Source: Vibrio sp. CDRSL-10 TSBA (GTDB lineage Bacteria > Pseudomonadota > Gammaproteobacteria > Enterobacterales > Vibrionaceae). Taken from it: a stretch of 64,000 nucleotides of DNA. A program made the translations under genes and the position numbers. This document shows, piece after piece, positions 43,007-53,398 of the stretch (positions are counted from its first letter, which is position 1; each line of letters opens with the position of its first letter). The stretch covers positions 744,001-808,000 of the forward strand of contig CP155566.1 in assembly GCA_039696685.1 (NCBI GenBank). Reading direction: 5' to 3'. Under the pieces are notes generated by a model that saw nothing but the letters and a program-made list of their open reading frames with translations, was not told where the DNA came from and ran no database searches.

Positions 43007-44471
43007 ATGCTAAGAATTGCCAAAGAAGCGCTGACATTCGATGACGTACTACTTGTGCCAGCACACTCCACCGTTCTCCCAAATACAGCTGATCTTCGCA
43101 CTCAGCTGACGAAAAACATCCAACTGAACATCCCAATGATTTCTGCGTCGATGGATACCGTGACGGAAGCTCGTCTGGCTATCGCTCTGGCTCAGGAAGG
43201 TGGCATTGGCTTTATCCACAAGAACATGTCTATTGAGCAGCAAGCTGCTGAAGTTCGTACCGTGAAGAAATTCGAAGCGGGCGTGGTAACGGATCCTGTC
43301 ACAGTCAGCCCTGACGCGACTATCGCTGATGTGGTTGCACTGACTGAAAAGCACGGCTTTGCCGGTTTCCCTGTTGTAACTGAAAGCAACGAACTGGTGG
43401 GTATCATCACTGGTCGTGACGTACGTTTCGTCACCGACCTAAGCAAGAAAGTGTCTGTTGTGATGACACCAAAAGAGCGTCTGGCTTCAGTAAAAGAAGG
43501 TGCAACCCGCGCAGAAGTGCAGGAAAAAATGCACGAAGCACGTGTTGAGAAAGTACTAGTTGTAAACGACGACTTCCAACTGACCGGTATGATCACCGCA
43601 AAAGACTTCCACAAAGCTGAGCGTAAGCCACATGCATGTAAAGATGCACGCGGTCGTCTGCGTGTGGGTGCTGCTGTGGGTGCAGGCGCTGGTAATGAAG
43701 CACGTGTTGCTGCCCTGGTTGAAGCGGGTGTTGACGTTTCTGCTGATCGACTCTTCACACGGTCACTCTGAAGGTGTGCTGCAACGTATTCGTGATACTC
43801 GCGCGACTTACCCTGATCTGGACATCATCGGCGGTAACGTTGCAACAGCAGCTGGCGCGAAAGCGCTGATTGAAGCTGGCGTGAGCGCAGTGAAAGTGGG
43901 TATCGGCCCTGGCTCTATCTGTACTACTCGTATTGTCACTGGTGTGGGTGTTCCTCAGATCAGCGCAATCGCTGATGCTTCAGAAGTGGCGAACCAATAC
44001 GGTATCCCGGTTATCGCTGACGGCGGTATCCGTTTCTCGGGCGACATCTGTAAAGCTATCGCAGCCGGCGCATCTTGTGTAATGGTTGGTTCTATGTTCG
44101 CTGGTACTGAAGAAGCACCGGGCGAAGTGATTCTTTACAACGGCCGTTCTTACAAAGCTTACCGCGGCATGGGCTCTCTGGGCGCGATGTCTCAGGGTTC
44201 TTCTGACCGTTACTTCCAGTCTGACAACGCGGCAGACAAGCTGGTTCCTGAAGGTATTGAAGGTCGTATCGCATACAAAGGTCGTCTGAAAGAGATCGTT
44301 CACCAGCAAATGGGTGGTCTGCGTTCAAGCATGGGTCTGACTGGCTCTGCAACGATTGAAGATATGCGTACTAAAGCTGAATTTGTTCGTATCTCTGGTG
44401 CAGGTATGCAAGAGTCTCATGTACATGACGTACAAATTACCAAGGAAGCGCCAAACTACCGTCGCGGTTAA
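43007..44471 (+). CDS. guaB: IMP dehydrogenase (one extra T)
   Basis: GuaB oxidises IMP to XMP, the first committed step to guanine nucleotides. The frame breaks at 43737-43739. Reading TTT as TT restores [18 protein letters not shown] and a 487-residue protein. A CBS pair lies at about residues 95-205, and the catalytic cysteine loop is [11 protein letters not shown]. The change is GTTC to GTTTC. The intact guaA downstream suggests a working operon. Confidence 0.94.
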
Positions 44472-44617
44472 GTGATGATGATGTGGCCAGTGTAAAACTG
44501 GCCATGTTTTTTCTGCTTATACCCTTAAGGTAAACGTTTGCTTTTTCCTTGAAGCATTAAGAAGAGGCGGGTACACTCGCCTCTGTTTTAATAACCTAGC
44601 TTATAAGACTGCTCAAA

Positions 44618-46171
44618 ATGACTAAAAATATTCATGACCAACGTATTCTGATCCTGGACTTCGGTTCTCAGTACACTCAGCTGGTAGCTCGTCGTGTCCG
44701 TGAAATCGGTGTTTACTGCGAACTGTGGAGCTGGGACGTTGAAGAAGCGGATATTCGTGAATTCAATCCGGACGGCATCATCCTGTCTGGTGGCCCGGAA
44801 AGCGTGACTGAACTGAACTCTCCACGCGCACCTCAATACGTATTCGACTCAGGTGTTCCTGTGCTGGGTGTATGTTACGGCATGCAAACCATGGCAGAAC
44901 AGCTGGGCGGTAAAGTTGCCGGCTCAAACGAGCGTGAATTTGGCTACGCACAGGTGAAAGTATCTGGCGAGTCTGCGCTGTTTAAAGATCTGGCTGAAAC
45001 ACAAGATGTGTGGATGAGCCACGGTGACAAAGTGGTTGAGATCCCTGCTGACTTCGTGAAAGTAGGTGAGACCGACACTTGCCCTTACGCGGCAATGGCG
45101 AACGAAGAGAAGAAGTACTACGGCGTACAGTTCCACCCGGAAGTGACTCACACCAAACAAGGTCAGCAAATGCTGGAAAACTTTGTACTGTGTGTGTGTG
45201 GTTGTGAACGTCTGTGGACTTCTGAGTCAATCATCGAAGACGCGATTGCTCGCATTAAAGAGCAAGTGGGCGACGACGAAGTGATCCTGGGCCTGTCTGG
45301 CGGTGTTGATTCATCTGTAGTTGCGATGCTGGTTCACCGCGCTATCGGTGACAAGCTGACGTGTGTATTCGTAGACAACGGTCTGCTGCGCCTGAACGAA
45401 GGTCAGCAGGTGATGGATATGTTCGGCGATAAATTCGGCCTGAACATCATCAAGATTGATGCGGAAGAGCGCTTCCTGACTGCGCTGGAAGGCAAGTCTG
45501 ATCCGGAAGAAAAACGTAAGACCATCGGTCACGTGTTTGTTGACGTATTTGACGAAGAGTCGAAGAAACTGGCGAACGCGAAGTGGCTGGCACAGGGTAC
45601 TATCTACCCTGACGTTATCGAATCTGCGGCCTCAAAAACCGGTAAAGCACACGTTATCAAATCTCACCACAACGTAGGTGGTCTGCCAGAAGACATGCAA
45701 ATGGGTCTGGTTGAGCCGCTGCGTGAGCTGTTCAAAGACGAAGTTCGTAAGATCGGTCTTGAGCTGGGTCTGCCGTACGAAATGCTATACCGCCACCCCT
45801 TCCCGGGTCCAGGTCTGGGCGTACGTGTACTGGGCGAAATCAAGAAAGAGTACTGTGACCTGCTGCGCCGCGCCGACGCTATCTTCATTGAAGAACTGCG
45901 TGCTGCTGACCTGTACGATAAAGTATCGCAAGCGTTCACTGTATTCCTGCCAGTTCGCTCGGTAGGCGTAATGGGCGACGGCCGTAAGTACGACTGGGTT
46001 GTCTCACTGCGTGCAGTAGAAACCATCGACTTCATGACCGCACACTGGGCTCACCTGCCATACGACTTCCTGGGTAAGGTTTCAAACCGTATCATCAACG
46101 AAGTTGACGGCATCTCACGTGTAGTTTACGACATCTCTGGTAAGCCACCAGCGACTATCGAGTGGGAATAA
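44618..46171 (+). CDS. guaA: GMP synthase (glutamine-hydrolysing)
   Basis: GuaA aminates XMP to GMP. The 517-residue protein has a glutamine amidotransferase domain with nucleophile C86 (GVCYGMQ) and FHPEVTHT. An ATP pyrophosphatase domain follows (LSGGVDSSV), then the dimerisation domain. It is intact, and a strong terminator follows. Confidence 0.97.
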   Translation: MTKNIHDQRILILDFGSQYTQLVARRVREIGVYCELWSWDVEEADIREFNPDGIILSGGPESVTELNSPRAPQYVFDSGVPVLGVCYGMQTMAEQLGGKVAGSNEREFGYAQVKVSGESALFKDLAETQDVWMSHGDKVVEIPADFVKVGETDTCPYAAMANEEKKYYGVQFHPEVTHTKQGQQMLENFVLCVCGCERLWTSESIIEDAIARIKEQVGDDEVILGLSGGVDSSVVAMLVHRAIGDKLTCVFVDNGLLRLNEGQQVMDMFGDKFGLNIIKIDAEERFLTALEGKSDPEEKRKTIGHVFVDVFDEESKKLANAKWLAQGTIYPDVIESAASKTGKAHVIKSHHNVGGLPEDMQMGLVEPLRELFKDEVRKIGLELGLPYEMLYRHPFPGPGLGVRVLGEIKKEYCDLLRRADAIFIEELRAADLYDKVSQAFTVFLPVRSVGVMGDGRKYDWVVSLRAVETIDFMTAHWAHLPYDFLGKVSNRIINEVDGISRVVYDISGKPPATIEWE

Positions 46172-46592
46172 TTTCCCCTTGATCTGCTGAGCACCTGCTG
46201 CCAGTGATGATCAAAAAGCCCATGTTCGCATGGGCTTTTTTTGTTGTTTAGGCCTCCCGTTTTAGCCACTTTCATTACCGCTGTGTGCGGCGTTGTGCTG
46301 CTATGGTAATGCCATAACTTTCCGGTCAGTTTGCGCTGCACAAACTGAGGGCATGGTGTGCGGCCTATGCACACTTGTTATGCAATCTGTGGTTTTATTG
46401 GTGAAATGAATAAGCAAGGACTTCCTGTTATCTGATTGATATACAGGTTGTTTTTATTTGTTTTCTTTCTGGTTAACCATTTGGTCAGGTTTTTGCTAGC
46501 AATATGCCGACCGTAAATAAAACAGCGTTATTGACTGAGATTGCGGTGACTAAACAACGGATTACAAAACCTATAGAAAGGAAGACAAATAA
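46172..46592. other. 421-bp gap between guaA and the OmpK-like gene
   Basis: It holds the guaA terminator at the start and then no gene. The last 150 bases are AT-rich and presumably contain the porin promoter. No clear CRP site was found by eye. Confidence 0.45.
46213..46243 (+). terminator. guaBA terminator
   Basis: AAAAAGCCCATG / CATGGGCTTTTT with a TTCG loop and T run. Confidence 0.93.
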
Positions 46593-47319
46593 ATGAAAAC
46601 CAAACACGCAGCGACAACCCTGCTGATTGGCTTGTGCAGTGCCATGACCACTTCAACCGCTTCTGCTGAGATGCAGTGGCAGGATTTCAGCCTGACTTAT
46701 CTGAACGGCAGTAACTATGAAGTGGGTGATAAAGATCGTCAGGTATTTACCTTTGAACATGCCAGCGGCCATACCTGGGGCGACACTTTCTTCTTCATGG
46801 ACCGCCTGAAACTGGGATGATGGTACGACTGAAAACTATATGGAGTTCTCGCCACGTCTTAGCCTGAGCAATGTCTCCGGCACGGATCTGTCATTCGGCC
46901 CTGTTAAAGATGTATTACTTTCCGGTACCTGGGAATCCGGTGAAGGATTTGACAACCTGCTGTATGGTATCGGCGTCTCGCTTGATGTTCCCGGCTTTAA
47001 CTACTTTAACCTTAACATTTATAAAGCCGATAACGACACCAGTGCTGACGATGAACAGCTGACCTGGACCTGGGGCCTGCCGGTGACTGTCGCAGAAGAA
47101 GAGTTCTTGTGGGATGGCTTCCTGGACTGGTCTTCCGCTTCAGAAACCAATAAAGCGGAAATGAACTGGACATCGCAGATCAAGTGGAATGCAGGTAAGC
47201 ACCTAGGGTTAACTTCTCCGCTGTATCTGGGTATCGAGTACTCGTACTGGAACAACAAGTTCGGCATCAAAAATGCCAACGAGCGCAACGCCTCGTTACT
47301 GGTTAAGTGGCACTTCTAA
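46593..47319 (+). CDS. ompK: OmpK/Tsx-family outer membrane porin (one extra A)
   Basis: The 241-residue beta-barrel has a signal peptide ending SASA before EMQWQDFSLTYL. Family motifs are FTFEHASGHTWGDTFFFMD, EFSPRLSLS and FGPVKDVLLSGTWE, and it ends in phenylalanine (VKWHF) as outer membrane proteins do. The frame breaks at 46809-46811. Reading AAA as AA gives MDRLNWDDGTTENY. Relatives are nucleoside channels and the KVP40-type phage receptor of vibrios. The change is GAAC to GAAAC. Confidence 0.88.
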
Positions 47320-47342
47320 TTCCTGAGTACAATGTAATATTC

Positions 47343-47370
47343 AACAAGCCCATGTTTTCATGGGCTTGTT
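47343..47370 (+). terminator. OmpK-like gene terminator
   Basis: AACAAGCCCATG / CATGGGCTTGTT with a TTTT loop, followed by a T-rich stretch. The CCCATG / CATGGG arms are the same as in the guaA terminator. Confidence 0.85.
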
Positions 47371-47474
47371 TCGTTTTCGGGGATTGGTGGGTAGCTTAGT
47401 ACTGCGCGTATCCTGGCCTCTGGTTTTGCTTAGCTAGACCTCGTTTTGTTCATCCCGTTTTCTCGGGTACGCGA

Positions 47475-47717
47475 TTGGCGGTGGATTTTCGACTACGGCG
47501 ACGTACGCTTATCTTGGTGCGGCGCCGTTCATCTTTCTCCATCAGCTTAACCGGCCGCCTGATGATTGCCGGAGCTTTGTGCGCGGCGTTAAGTGGTCTG
47601 GGAGACAATCCGGCTCTGGCAACCGCGGTGACTCTGATGGCGGCAGGCATTATAGCCCAGTTATCATTCTGGGTTGCACGCCGTGTACCACGGCAGACGG
47701 TACAACCGGCACTTTAA
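47475..47717 (+). CDS. Hypothetical small membrane protein
   Basis: A TTG-started frame encodes 80 residues: an Arg-rich start followed by two hydrophobic segments (LMIAGALCAALSGLG and TAVTLMAAGIIAQLSFWVA). An internal ATG at 47562 would leave only the hydrophobic part. It has no good ribosome site and I do not recognise it. It faces the gtrA-like gene. Confidence 0.35.
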   Translation: MAVDFRLRRRTLILVRRRSSFSISLTGRLMIAGALCAALSGLGDNPALATAVTLMAAGIIAQLSFWVARRVPRQTVQPAL

Positions 47718-47735
47718 ATAAATCCAATCACAAGG

Positions 47736-48092
47736 TCAGCGGCGAAAAACCACCTGTTTTGAGTAGCTAAAGCCGAGCAGAAGCGAGAGCAGGGACGTCG
47801 CAACCAGCGTCAGCCAGGGAGTCAGCTGCAGGGTATCGGCCAGCCAACCGGTTGTGATACTCAACAGCCCCATAAAGGTAATAAACAGCAGGTAACGGGT
47901 TTTGGTTGCCGGTGACTGAAAGGTAAAACGGGCATTGGCGATAAAGCCGAAACTGGCTGCGCACAGGAATCCGGCCAGGTTAGCCACGACCTGAGTGCTG
48001 CTCCAGGCATAAAAACAGAGGGTGAATACAGACCAGTGAATGGCGGTACTCACTACGCCGACCGAGCTGTATCTGGCAAACAGTTTCAACAT
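47736..48092 (-). CDS. GtrA-family membrane protein
   Basis: The 118-residue protein has four predicted helices and the family pattern RYSSVGVVSTAIHWSVFTL, NARFTF and SKQVVFRR. GtrA-like proteins usually flip lipid-linked sugars or support O-antigen modification, but no GtrB-type glycosyltransferase is adjacent. The role is therefore unknown. Confidence 0.82.
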   Translation of the reverse strand: MLKLFARYSSVGVVSTAIHWSVFTLCFYAWSSTQVVANLAGFLCAASFGFIANARFTFQSPATKTRYLLFITFMGLLSITTGWLADTLQLTPWLTLVATSLLSLLLGFSYSKQVVFRR

Positions 48093-48426
48093 AAGTGCGT
48101 CATTATCATCCTGGTTTTGGTCACCGTGTCAGTATTTCCTCAACGGCAGGGATGTGCAAATGTTATCTTTCTGACTGGCGCGCTCTGTTTGGTTCGCGCA
48201 GTGAGAGTTTACTTTTCGGTGTGCTGATTGCCTTAATGATTTACTCCATTAATATTCTCGCCCTTAATAAATCGCTCCGAGCCTGCTGGGAGAGTCTCTT
48301 TGTTCATTAATCAATGATGTTTATAACAAATAAAATAAGCAATCAGTTGCTATTATGGGTTACTGGCGGGTGAGCGGCGGATACCAAGCGGTTTTGACTG
48401 CTCAACATCAGTGAACGAAGTCGTAA
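48093..48426. other. 334-bp gap before the IS630 element
   Basis: No supported gene. A plus-strand frame at 48095-48310 encodes a hydrophobic stretch (LLFGVLIALMIYSINILAL) that could be a remnant, but its start and flanks are unconvincing. Confidence 0.4.
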
Positions 48427-48428
48427 TA

Positions 48429-49517
48429 CCAATCGCACTAATTTTATGATCTAATATCAGCTTCAATAGGAGCTGATATGACGACCCCTGACTTCCCAAA
48501 ACTTATTCGTGAAACATCCGATGCTAGGATGCGTACGAGACTTCTTGCTATATCTCATTTCGTGGATGGAAAAAGCCGCACTCAGATCGCCAAATATTTA
48601 AAAGCCAGCCGTACCAGTATCAATAACTGGGTCGCGGCTTATTTAAAGAATGGTGTTGAAGGCTTGGTAGAAAAGCAGCATACAGGCCGTCCTCCACGAC
48701 TGACTGAAGACCAGCTATCTCAGTTAAAGCTGTACATCACTTCCAATGCGATTAAGCCTGAAGGTGGCAGACTACAGGGGACAGATATTATTGAATTCAT
48801 CCATGAAGAATTTGGCCTATCGTACAGCTTATCAGGCATCTATAAGATATTGAGAAAGCTTGATTTAGTTTGGATAACAACGCGTTCAAAGCACCCAAAG
48901 CAATCTGTAGAAGCACAAGAAGCTTTTAAAAAAATTCCCAATAGAAACGATCCTTAAGATCCCAGGACATGTTGCTTTAAAAGATGTTCAAATCTGGTTT
49001 CAAGATGAAGCCAGATTTGGCCAGCGCAACACAACAACCCGAATATGGGCAGAAAAAGGGACTCGTCCCAGAGCGGTACAACAACAGCAATTTGAGTATG
49101 CGTACCTATTTGGAGCGGTGTGCGTTAATACCGGAGAAACTGAAGCTATTGTTGTTCCGATGAGCAACATGGAAGCAATGAAAGAGCAACTCAGGCTCAT
49201 TTCTCAATCCACACCCGCAGACAAACATGCTGTCGTCATCATGGATCAAGCCAGTTGGCATCAAAGTTATCTTGCTGATTCATTCAAGAACCTGACTGTC
49301 ATTCATATACCGCCCTATTCACCGGAACTCAACCCAATAGAGCAGGTATGGAGTTGGTTGCGTCAGAACGAAATAGCCAATAGGTGTTTTGAATGTTACG
49401 ACGATATTGTCGACAAGCTGTGTAGTGCTTGGAATCGTTTTTGTGCAGACAAAAGCAGAGTCATTTCGCTCTGCTTTAGAGATTGGACTATATTGACCAG
49501 TTAATTAGTGTGATTGG
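48429..49517 (+). mobile_element. IS630-family insertion sequence
   Basis: The 1089-bp element is bounded by inverted repeats. The left end is TACCAATCGCACTAATT and the right end is its complement with one mismatch. TA flanks it at 48427-48428 and 49518-49519, as expected for TA-target IS630/Tc1-like transposition. The transposase frame is broken inside. Confidence 0.9.
48478..49504 (+). pseudogene. IS630-family transposase, frame broken at an A7 run
   Basis: The N-terminal part carries helix-turn-helix domains (GKSRTQIAKYLKASRTSIN). After 48957 the rest lies in the +1 frame with the DDE core (FQDEARFGQRN, VIMDQASWHQS, PPYSPELNPIEQVWSW). Seven A at about 48928-48934 stand where six restore AFKKFPIETILKIPG. 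The second frame is not the -1 frame used by known slippery IS630 transposases, so this is a one-base insertion, real or from homopolymer miscalling. It is not a GAAC site. Confidence 0.85.
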
Positions 49518-49758
49518 TATAAAGCTAGCGAGACGCTGAACGATTGAAATGGAGTATTTATTCTAACTGGTAGTTTTCTAAGTTTTTGTTTTTATTATTA
49601 ATACATCAAGGTTGTACAGCTGTTTTAGCTTTTGGTTTTCAATGTTCCAATTGCTATATAGATGGAATCTAAGTTTGCATAAATAAAATCTATCTTTTAT
49701 TCTTGTGGCATTTAAAATTCGCGCGCAATTTTTATTCACATTTTTGAAGGTAACTTTG

Positions 49759-50356
49759 ATGTCTACTAAATTAGCTAACCCAGCACCGCTTGGCCTGATG
49801 GGATTCGGCATGACGACTATTCTGCTTAATATTCATAACGCAGGTTTCTTCCCGCTGGATTCAATGATTCTGGCTATGGGTATTTTTTACGGCGGTCTGA
49901 GCCAAGTGATTGTTGGCATCATGTGCTTTAAACGTGGTGATACATTCGGTACGACTGCGTTTACCTCTTACGGCCTGTTCTGGCTGACTCTGGTTGGTTT
50001 GATCGTAATGCCAAAAATGGGTCTGCCTGCAAGCCCGGCTTCTTTCATGGGATGGTACCTGGCGCTGTGGGGCATTTTCACTGGTTTCATGTTCATTGGT
50101 TCACTGTGCTACCCGGTAGCGAAGCAAGTGGTATTCGGTTTCTCTGACTATCCTGTTTGCTCTGCTGGCTATTCGTGACTTCACCGGTAACGAATTCATC
50201 GGCATGATTGCGGGTTTCGAAGGTATCTTCTGTGGCGCGAGCGCAGTTTACTTCGCAATGGCACAAGTACTGAACAACGAATACGGTCGTGTTGTACTGC
50301 CAATCGGCGAGAAGAAAAAAGCCTCAGCGCCTGCTGCGCAAGAAATCGCTGCATAA
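49759..50356 (+). CDS. satP: Acetate/succinate permease family (GPR1/FUN34/YaaH), one extra T
   Basis: The 198-residue inner-membrane protein has six helices and begins with the family motif [23 protein letters not shown]. The frame breaks at 50139-50141. Reading TTT as TT restores [23 protein letters not shown]. The protein ends in [14 protein letters not shown]. It probably takes up acetate or succinate, which would suit the glyoxylate-bypass genes elsewhere in the window. The change is GTTC to GTTTC. Confidence 0.88.
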
Positions 50357-50376
50357 TCGCTGACGCGAGTGCGGAC

Positions 50377-50406
50377 AAAAAGCTGGCTTGGTGCCAGCTT
50401 TTTTTA
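50377..50406 (+). terminator. satP terminator
   Basis: AAAAAGCTGGC / GCCAGCTTTTT with a TTGGT loop and further T. Confidence 0.92.
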
Positions 50407-50624
50407 TACCTGTGGTTTGCGACCTTTGTTTAAACCGGCTGACCCATCGTCTCATCCTACTTATCAGCCCGTTTCACTAAACTGGCTAAACGGCCTCATC
50501 CGGGCCGAAAATGATTTGTCCTTACTAAATTCGCGGTTGTTTGTTGATGGTTAAGTGATAGTTTGATGAGTGTTTTATAAACACAACAATTCTATTTAAA
50601 AAACTACAACAGGAATGTATCACC

Positions 50625-51569
50625 ATGCTACGGATTATTACTCAGCTCTTCCCGCTATGGGCCGTGCTGTTCTCTCTATGGGCGTATTTCTCTCCCGCAT
50701 TATTTGTTGACCTTAAAAGCCAGATTGTCCCTTTACTGACCATTATTATGCTGGCCATGGGCCTGACCCTGAAACCGAAAGATTTCCTCAATGTGGTGAC
50801 GAATAAAAAGGCGATTGGGGTCGGGTTGATTCTGCAGTTTACCGTTATGCCGTTGGCGGCACTGCTGATCAGCCTGCTGCTTGGTTTCGATCCGGTTCTG
50901 ACCATAGGTATGGTGCTGGTAGGCAGCGTGGCCGGCGGTACCTCATCCAACGTGATGTGCTATCTGGCCAAAGGCGATGTGGCGCTGTCGATCACGATGA
51001 CGTCCATCTCGACGCTGCTTGGCGTGGTACTTACGCCACTGCTGGTTGAGCTGCTGGCGGGCCACAGTGTGGATGTGCCTGCGATGAGTATGTTGCTCAG
51101 CCTGATTAAAATCGTGCTGTTGCCGGTGGCAATTGGTCTGCTGATCAACGTCTTTCTCCACTCTGTTACCGAAAAACTGGAACCTGTCCTGCCTTTGATT
51201 TCTATGGTGGCGATCGTGATGATCATCGCTATTGTCGTGGCACTGAATGCCGGTCAGCTGCAGACAATTGGTCCTATCGTGGCGCTGGCGGTGATCATGC
51301 ACAACAGTCTGGGTATTACGGCCGGTTACTGGGTGTGCCGGGTGCTTGGCTTTAATGAAAGCATTTGTCGTACGGTGGCCTTTGAAGTCGGTTTGCAGAA
51401 CTCCGGCCTGGCGACAGCACTGGCGATGAAATTCTTTACGCCGGCGTCGGCGGTGGCAGGCACCATTTTCTCCATCTGGCACAATCTTTCCGGCTCTTTA
51501 CTGGCAGGATACTGGAGCAAGCGAACGTCTCAGATGACGGCTCAGTCTGAGGCTGAAAGCAGCCGTTAG
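50625..51569 (+). CDS. BASS-family sodium-dependent transporter
   Basis: The 314-residue protein has nine to ten hydrophobic helices. It shows the BASS signature VGSVAGGTSSNVMCYLAKGDVALS in helix 4 and the crossover motif FEVGLQNSGLATALA. The substrate may be an organic acid such as a keto acid, and cannot be set from sequence. It has an ACAGGA ribosome site and its own terminator. Confidence 0.88.
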   Translation: MLRIITQLFPLWAVLFSLWAYFSPALFVDLKSQIVPLLTIIMLAMGLTLKPKDFLNVVTNKKAIGVGLILQFTVMPLAALLISLLLGFDPVLTIGMVLVGSVAGGTSSNVMCYLAKGDVALSITMTSISTLLGVVLTPLLVELLAGHSVDVPAMSMLLSLIKIVLLPVAIGLLINVFLHSVTEKLEPVLPLISMVAIVMIIAIVVALNAGQLQTIGPIVALAVIMHNSLGITAGYWVCRVLGFNESICRTVAFEVGLQNSGLATALAMKFFTPASAVAGTIFSIWHNLSGSLLAGYWSKRTSQMTAQSEAESSR

Positions 51570-51933
51570 TGCGCAGCGATTCCCATATTCAATCATGACA
51601 ATAAGAAGGCTTCGGCCTTCTTTTTTGTTTCCTTTTTTTTATCGACAAAACTTTTAGTCAATTGTTCGTTGACGTACATATAGATGATAATGACCGATGG
51701 TTACAGGGTTTTTATTGGCGATGTGACTCAGGTTGATTATGCCTTGGTAAAGGATTGAGAGCCAATGCCCGTAAGTGGTGCGCTTTGCGCGATCATGGTT
51801 TGCTTTGCTGCCCTCAGAGTGAACTTTTTAGTTATTTGCTTAGCTTTTGGTTTGTGATGGAAAGTTGGGCAATGACTATTATCAATAGCATTGATAGCGA
51901 ATGAATCGCGACGAATAACAAGGAAGGGACACC
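51570..51933. other. 364-bp gap between the BASS and MHS transporters
   Basis: The start holds the BASS terminator. The rest contains no gene and is moderately AT-rich; it should contain the promoter of the MHS-M20-LysR group. No named operator was recognised. Confidence 0.45.
51604..51628 (+). terminator. BASS transporter terminator
   Basis: AGAAGGC / GCCTTCT with a TTCG loop followed by T. Confidence 0.88.
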
Positions 51934-53247
51934 ATGAGCAGCACACTATCGAGTTCACTTGATGCAGAAGTGGCATCAGGCCAAGTTCAGCCGGCCAAGA
52001 CAGCAGATTCACGTAAAGCCATTTTCGCCATTTCGCTCGGCAACGGGCTGGAAATGTACGACTTTACCGTCTACAGCTTTTTTGCCGTGATTATCGGTGA
52101 GTTGTTTTTCAATGTCGGGGGCACCGCGGCAGGCTTGCTGTTGTCGCTGGCCACGTTCGGGGTCGGCTTTGTCATGCGCCCTCTAGGGGCGGTACTGATT
52201 GGCAACTATGCCGACAAATATGGCCGCAAAGCTGCACTGACTCTGACCATCGCTCTGATGACGATCGGTACCGGTATGATTGCGCTTACGCCAACCTATG
52301 AAAGTATCGGCATTGCCGCCACGATTATTCTGGTAGTAGGGCGCCTGCTGCAGGGATTGTCGGCCGGCGGTGAAATCGGTACCGCTTCTGCTGCCCTGAT
52401 GGAGTCCAACAATTATCAGCGCCGCTGTTATATGGTGAGCTGGCAGCTCGCCAGCCAGGGCGCAGCTGCCCTGTTCGGTGCTCTGGTCGGTTTTGCCGTC
52501 AACGGGCTGTTGTCACCTGAAGAGGTACACAGCTGGGGCTGGCGTATTCCGTTCGTGTTGGGCTTGTTGATTGGCCCGGTCGGCTGGTACATCCGTCGTC
52601 ATCTCAATGAATCCCATCAGGCCGACCCGAATACGCAGGACACTCCGTTCAAGACCGTGCTGCGCAAGCAGGGCCGTACCATCCTGACCGGTATGCTGAT
52701 GATCTGGGGTGGCACCGCTTGTATGTACATTGAAGTGTTCTATATGCCGACCTACCTGATCAAAGAGTTGGGTTACACCTCGACTACGGCGTTTGCCGTT
52801 GCAGTGCTAGCCGGACTGATGCTGATGTTGCTGATGCCGGTATTTGGCCAATGGGCTGACCGTTTAGCGAGCCGCAAAACGCTGCCGCTGCTTGGTATGT
52901 TGGGTTCCTTTGTGTGTATTTATCCGGCGTTCACATTACTCGGCGGCGATGCCTCTCTGCTTAAAGCTTTGCTGGTGATTGGGGTGTTGATTGCGCTGTT
53001 TGCATTATCCAATGCATCACTGCTGGTGCTGATCATGGAAGCATTTGCTCAGCAGTACCGTGCCAGCGGCATCTCGATGATTTACGGCTTTGGCGTCACG
53101 GTTTTTGGTGGTTTTACTCCGTTGCTGGTCGCCAGCCTGATTGAGTGGAGTGGTAACAAGATGGCACCGGCGTTTTATCTGATGCTCGCCATCGTGGTCA
53201 GCAGCATCGCGATGTGGCGCTTTCCGGCCAAAGCTCTTAAGTCTTAA
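51934..53247 (+). CDS. MFS metabolite:proton symporter (MHS family)
   Basis: The 437-residue protein has twelve predicted helices. The MHS start SLGNGLEMYDFTVYSFFAVII, the loop 2-3 motif GNYADKYGRKAAL and RLLQGLSAGGEIGTASAALMES are clear. Relatives move citrate, alpha-ketoglutarate, proline/betaine or shikimate. The adjacent M20 hydrolase suggests an acylated amino acid or similar substrate, but this is inference. The last codons are part of a 16-bp tandem repeat. Confidence 0.9.
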   Translation: MSSTLSSSLDAEVASGQVQPAKTADSRKAIFAISLGNGLEMYDFTVYSFFAVIIGELFFNVGGTAAGLLLSLATFGVGFVMRPLGAVLIGNYADKYGRKAALTLTIALMTIGTGMIALTPTYESIGIAATIILVVGRLLQGLSAGGEIGTASAALMESNNYQRRCYMVSWQLASQGAAALFGALVGFAVNGLLSPEEVHSWGWRIPFVLGLLIGPVGWYIRRHLNESHQADPNTQDTPFKTVLRKQGRTILTGMLMIWGGTACMYIEVFYMPTYLIKELGYTSTTAFAVAVLAGLMLMLLMPVFGQWADRLASRKTLPLLGMLGSFVCIYPAFTLLGGDASLLKALLVIGVLIALFALSNASLLVLIMEAFAQQYRASGISMIYGFGVTVFGGFTPLLVASLIEWSGNKMAPAFYLMLAIVVSSIAMWRFPAKALKS

Positions 53248-53315
53248 AGAGCTTAAGTCTTAAAGAGCTTAAGTCATAAAGAACTTAAGTCATAAAGAAA
53301 CCTCAGTCATATAGC
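53236..53315. repeat. Five 16-bp tandem repeats across the MHS transporter stop
   Basis: Units start at 53236, 53252, 53268, 53284 and 53300. Units 1 and 2 are identical (CTTAAGTCTTAAAGAG), 3 and 4 are identical (CTTAAGTCATAAAGAA), and 5 is weak. The first unit encodes the last residues and the stop of the transporter. Confidence 0.88.
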
Positions 53316-53398
53316 GCCGCACTTAACATGCTCGCATAAGTAAAACGCTGCACTTAACCCGTGCCGATGTACCCTGAATCCAACATAAGGAAATGACG

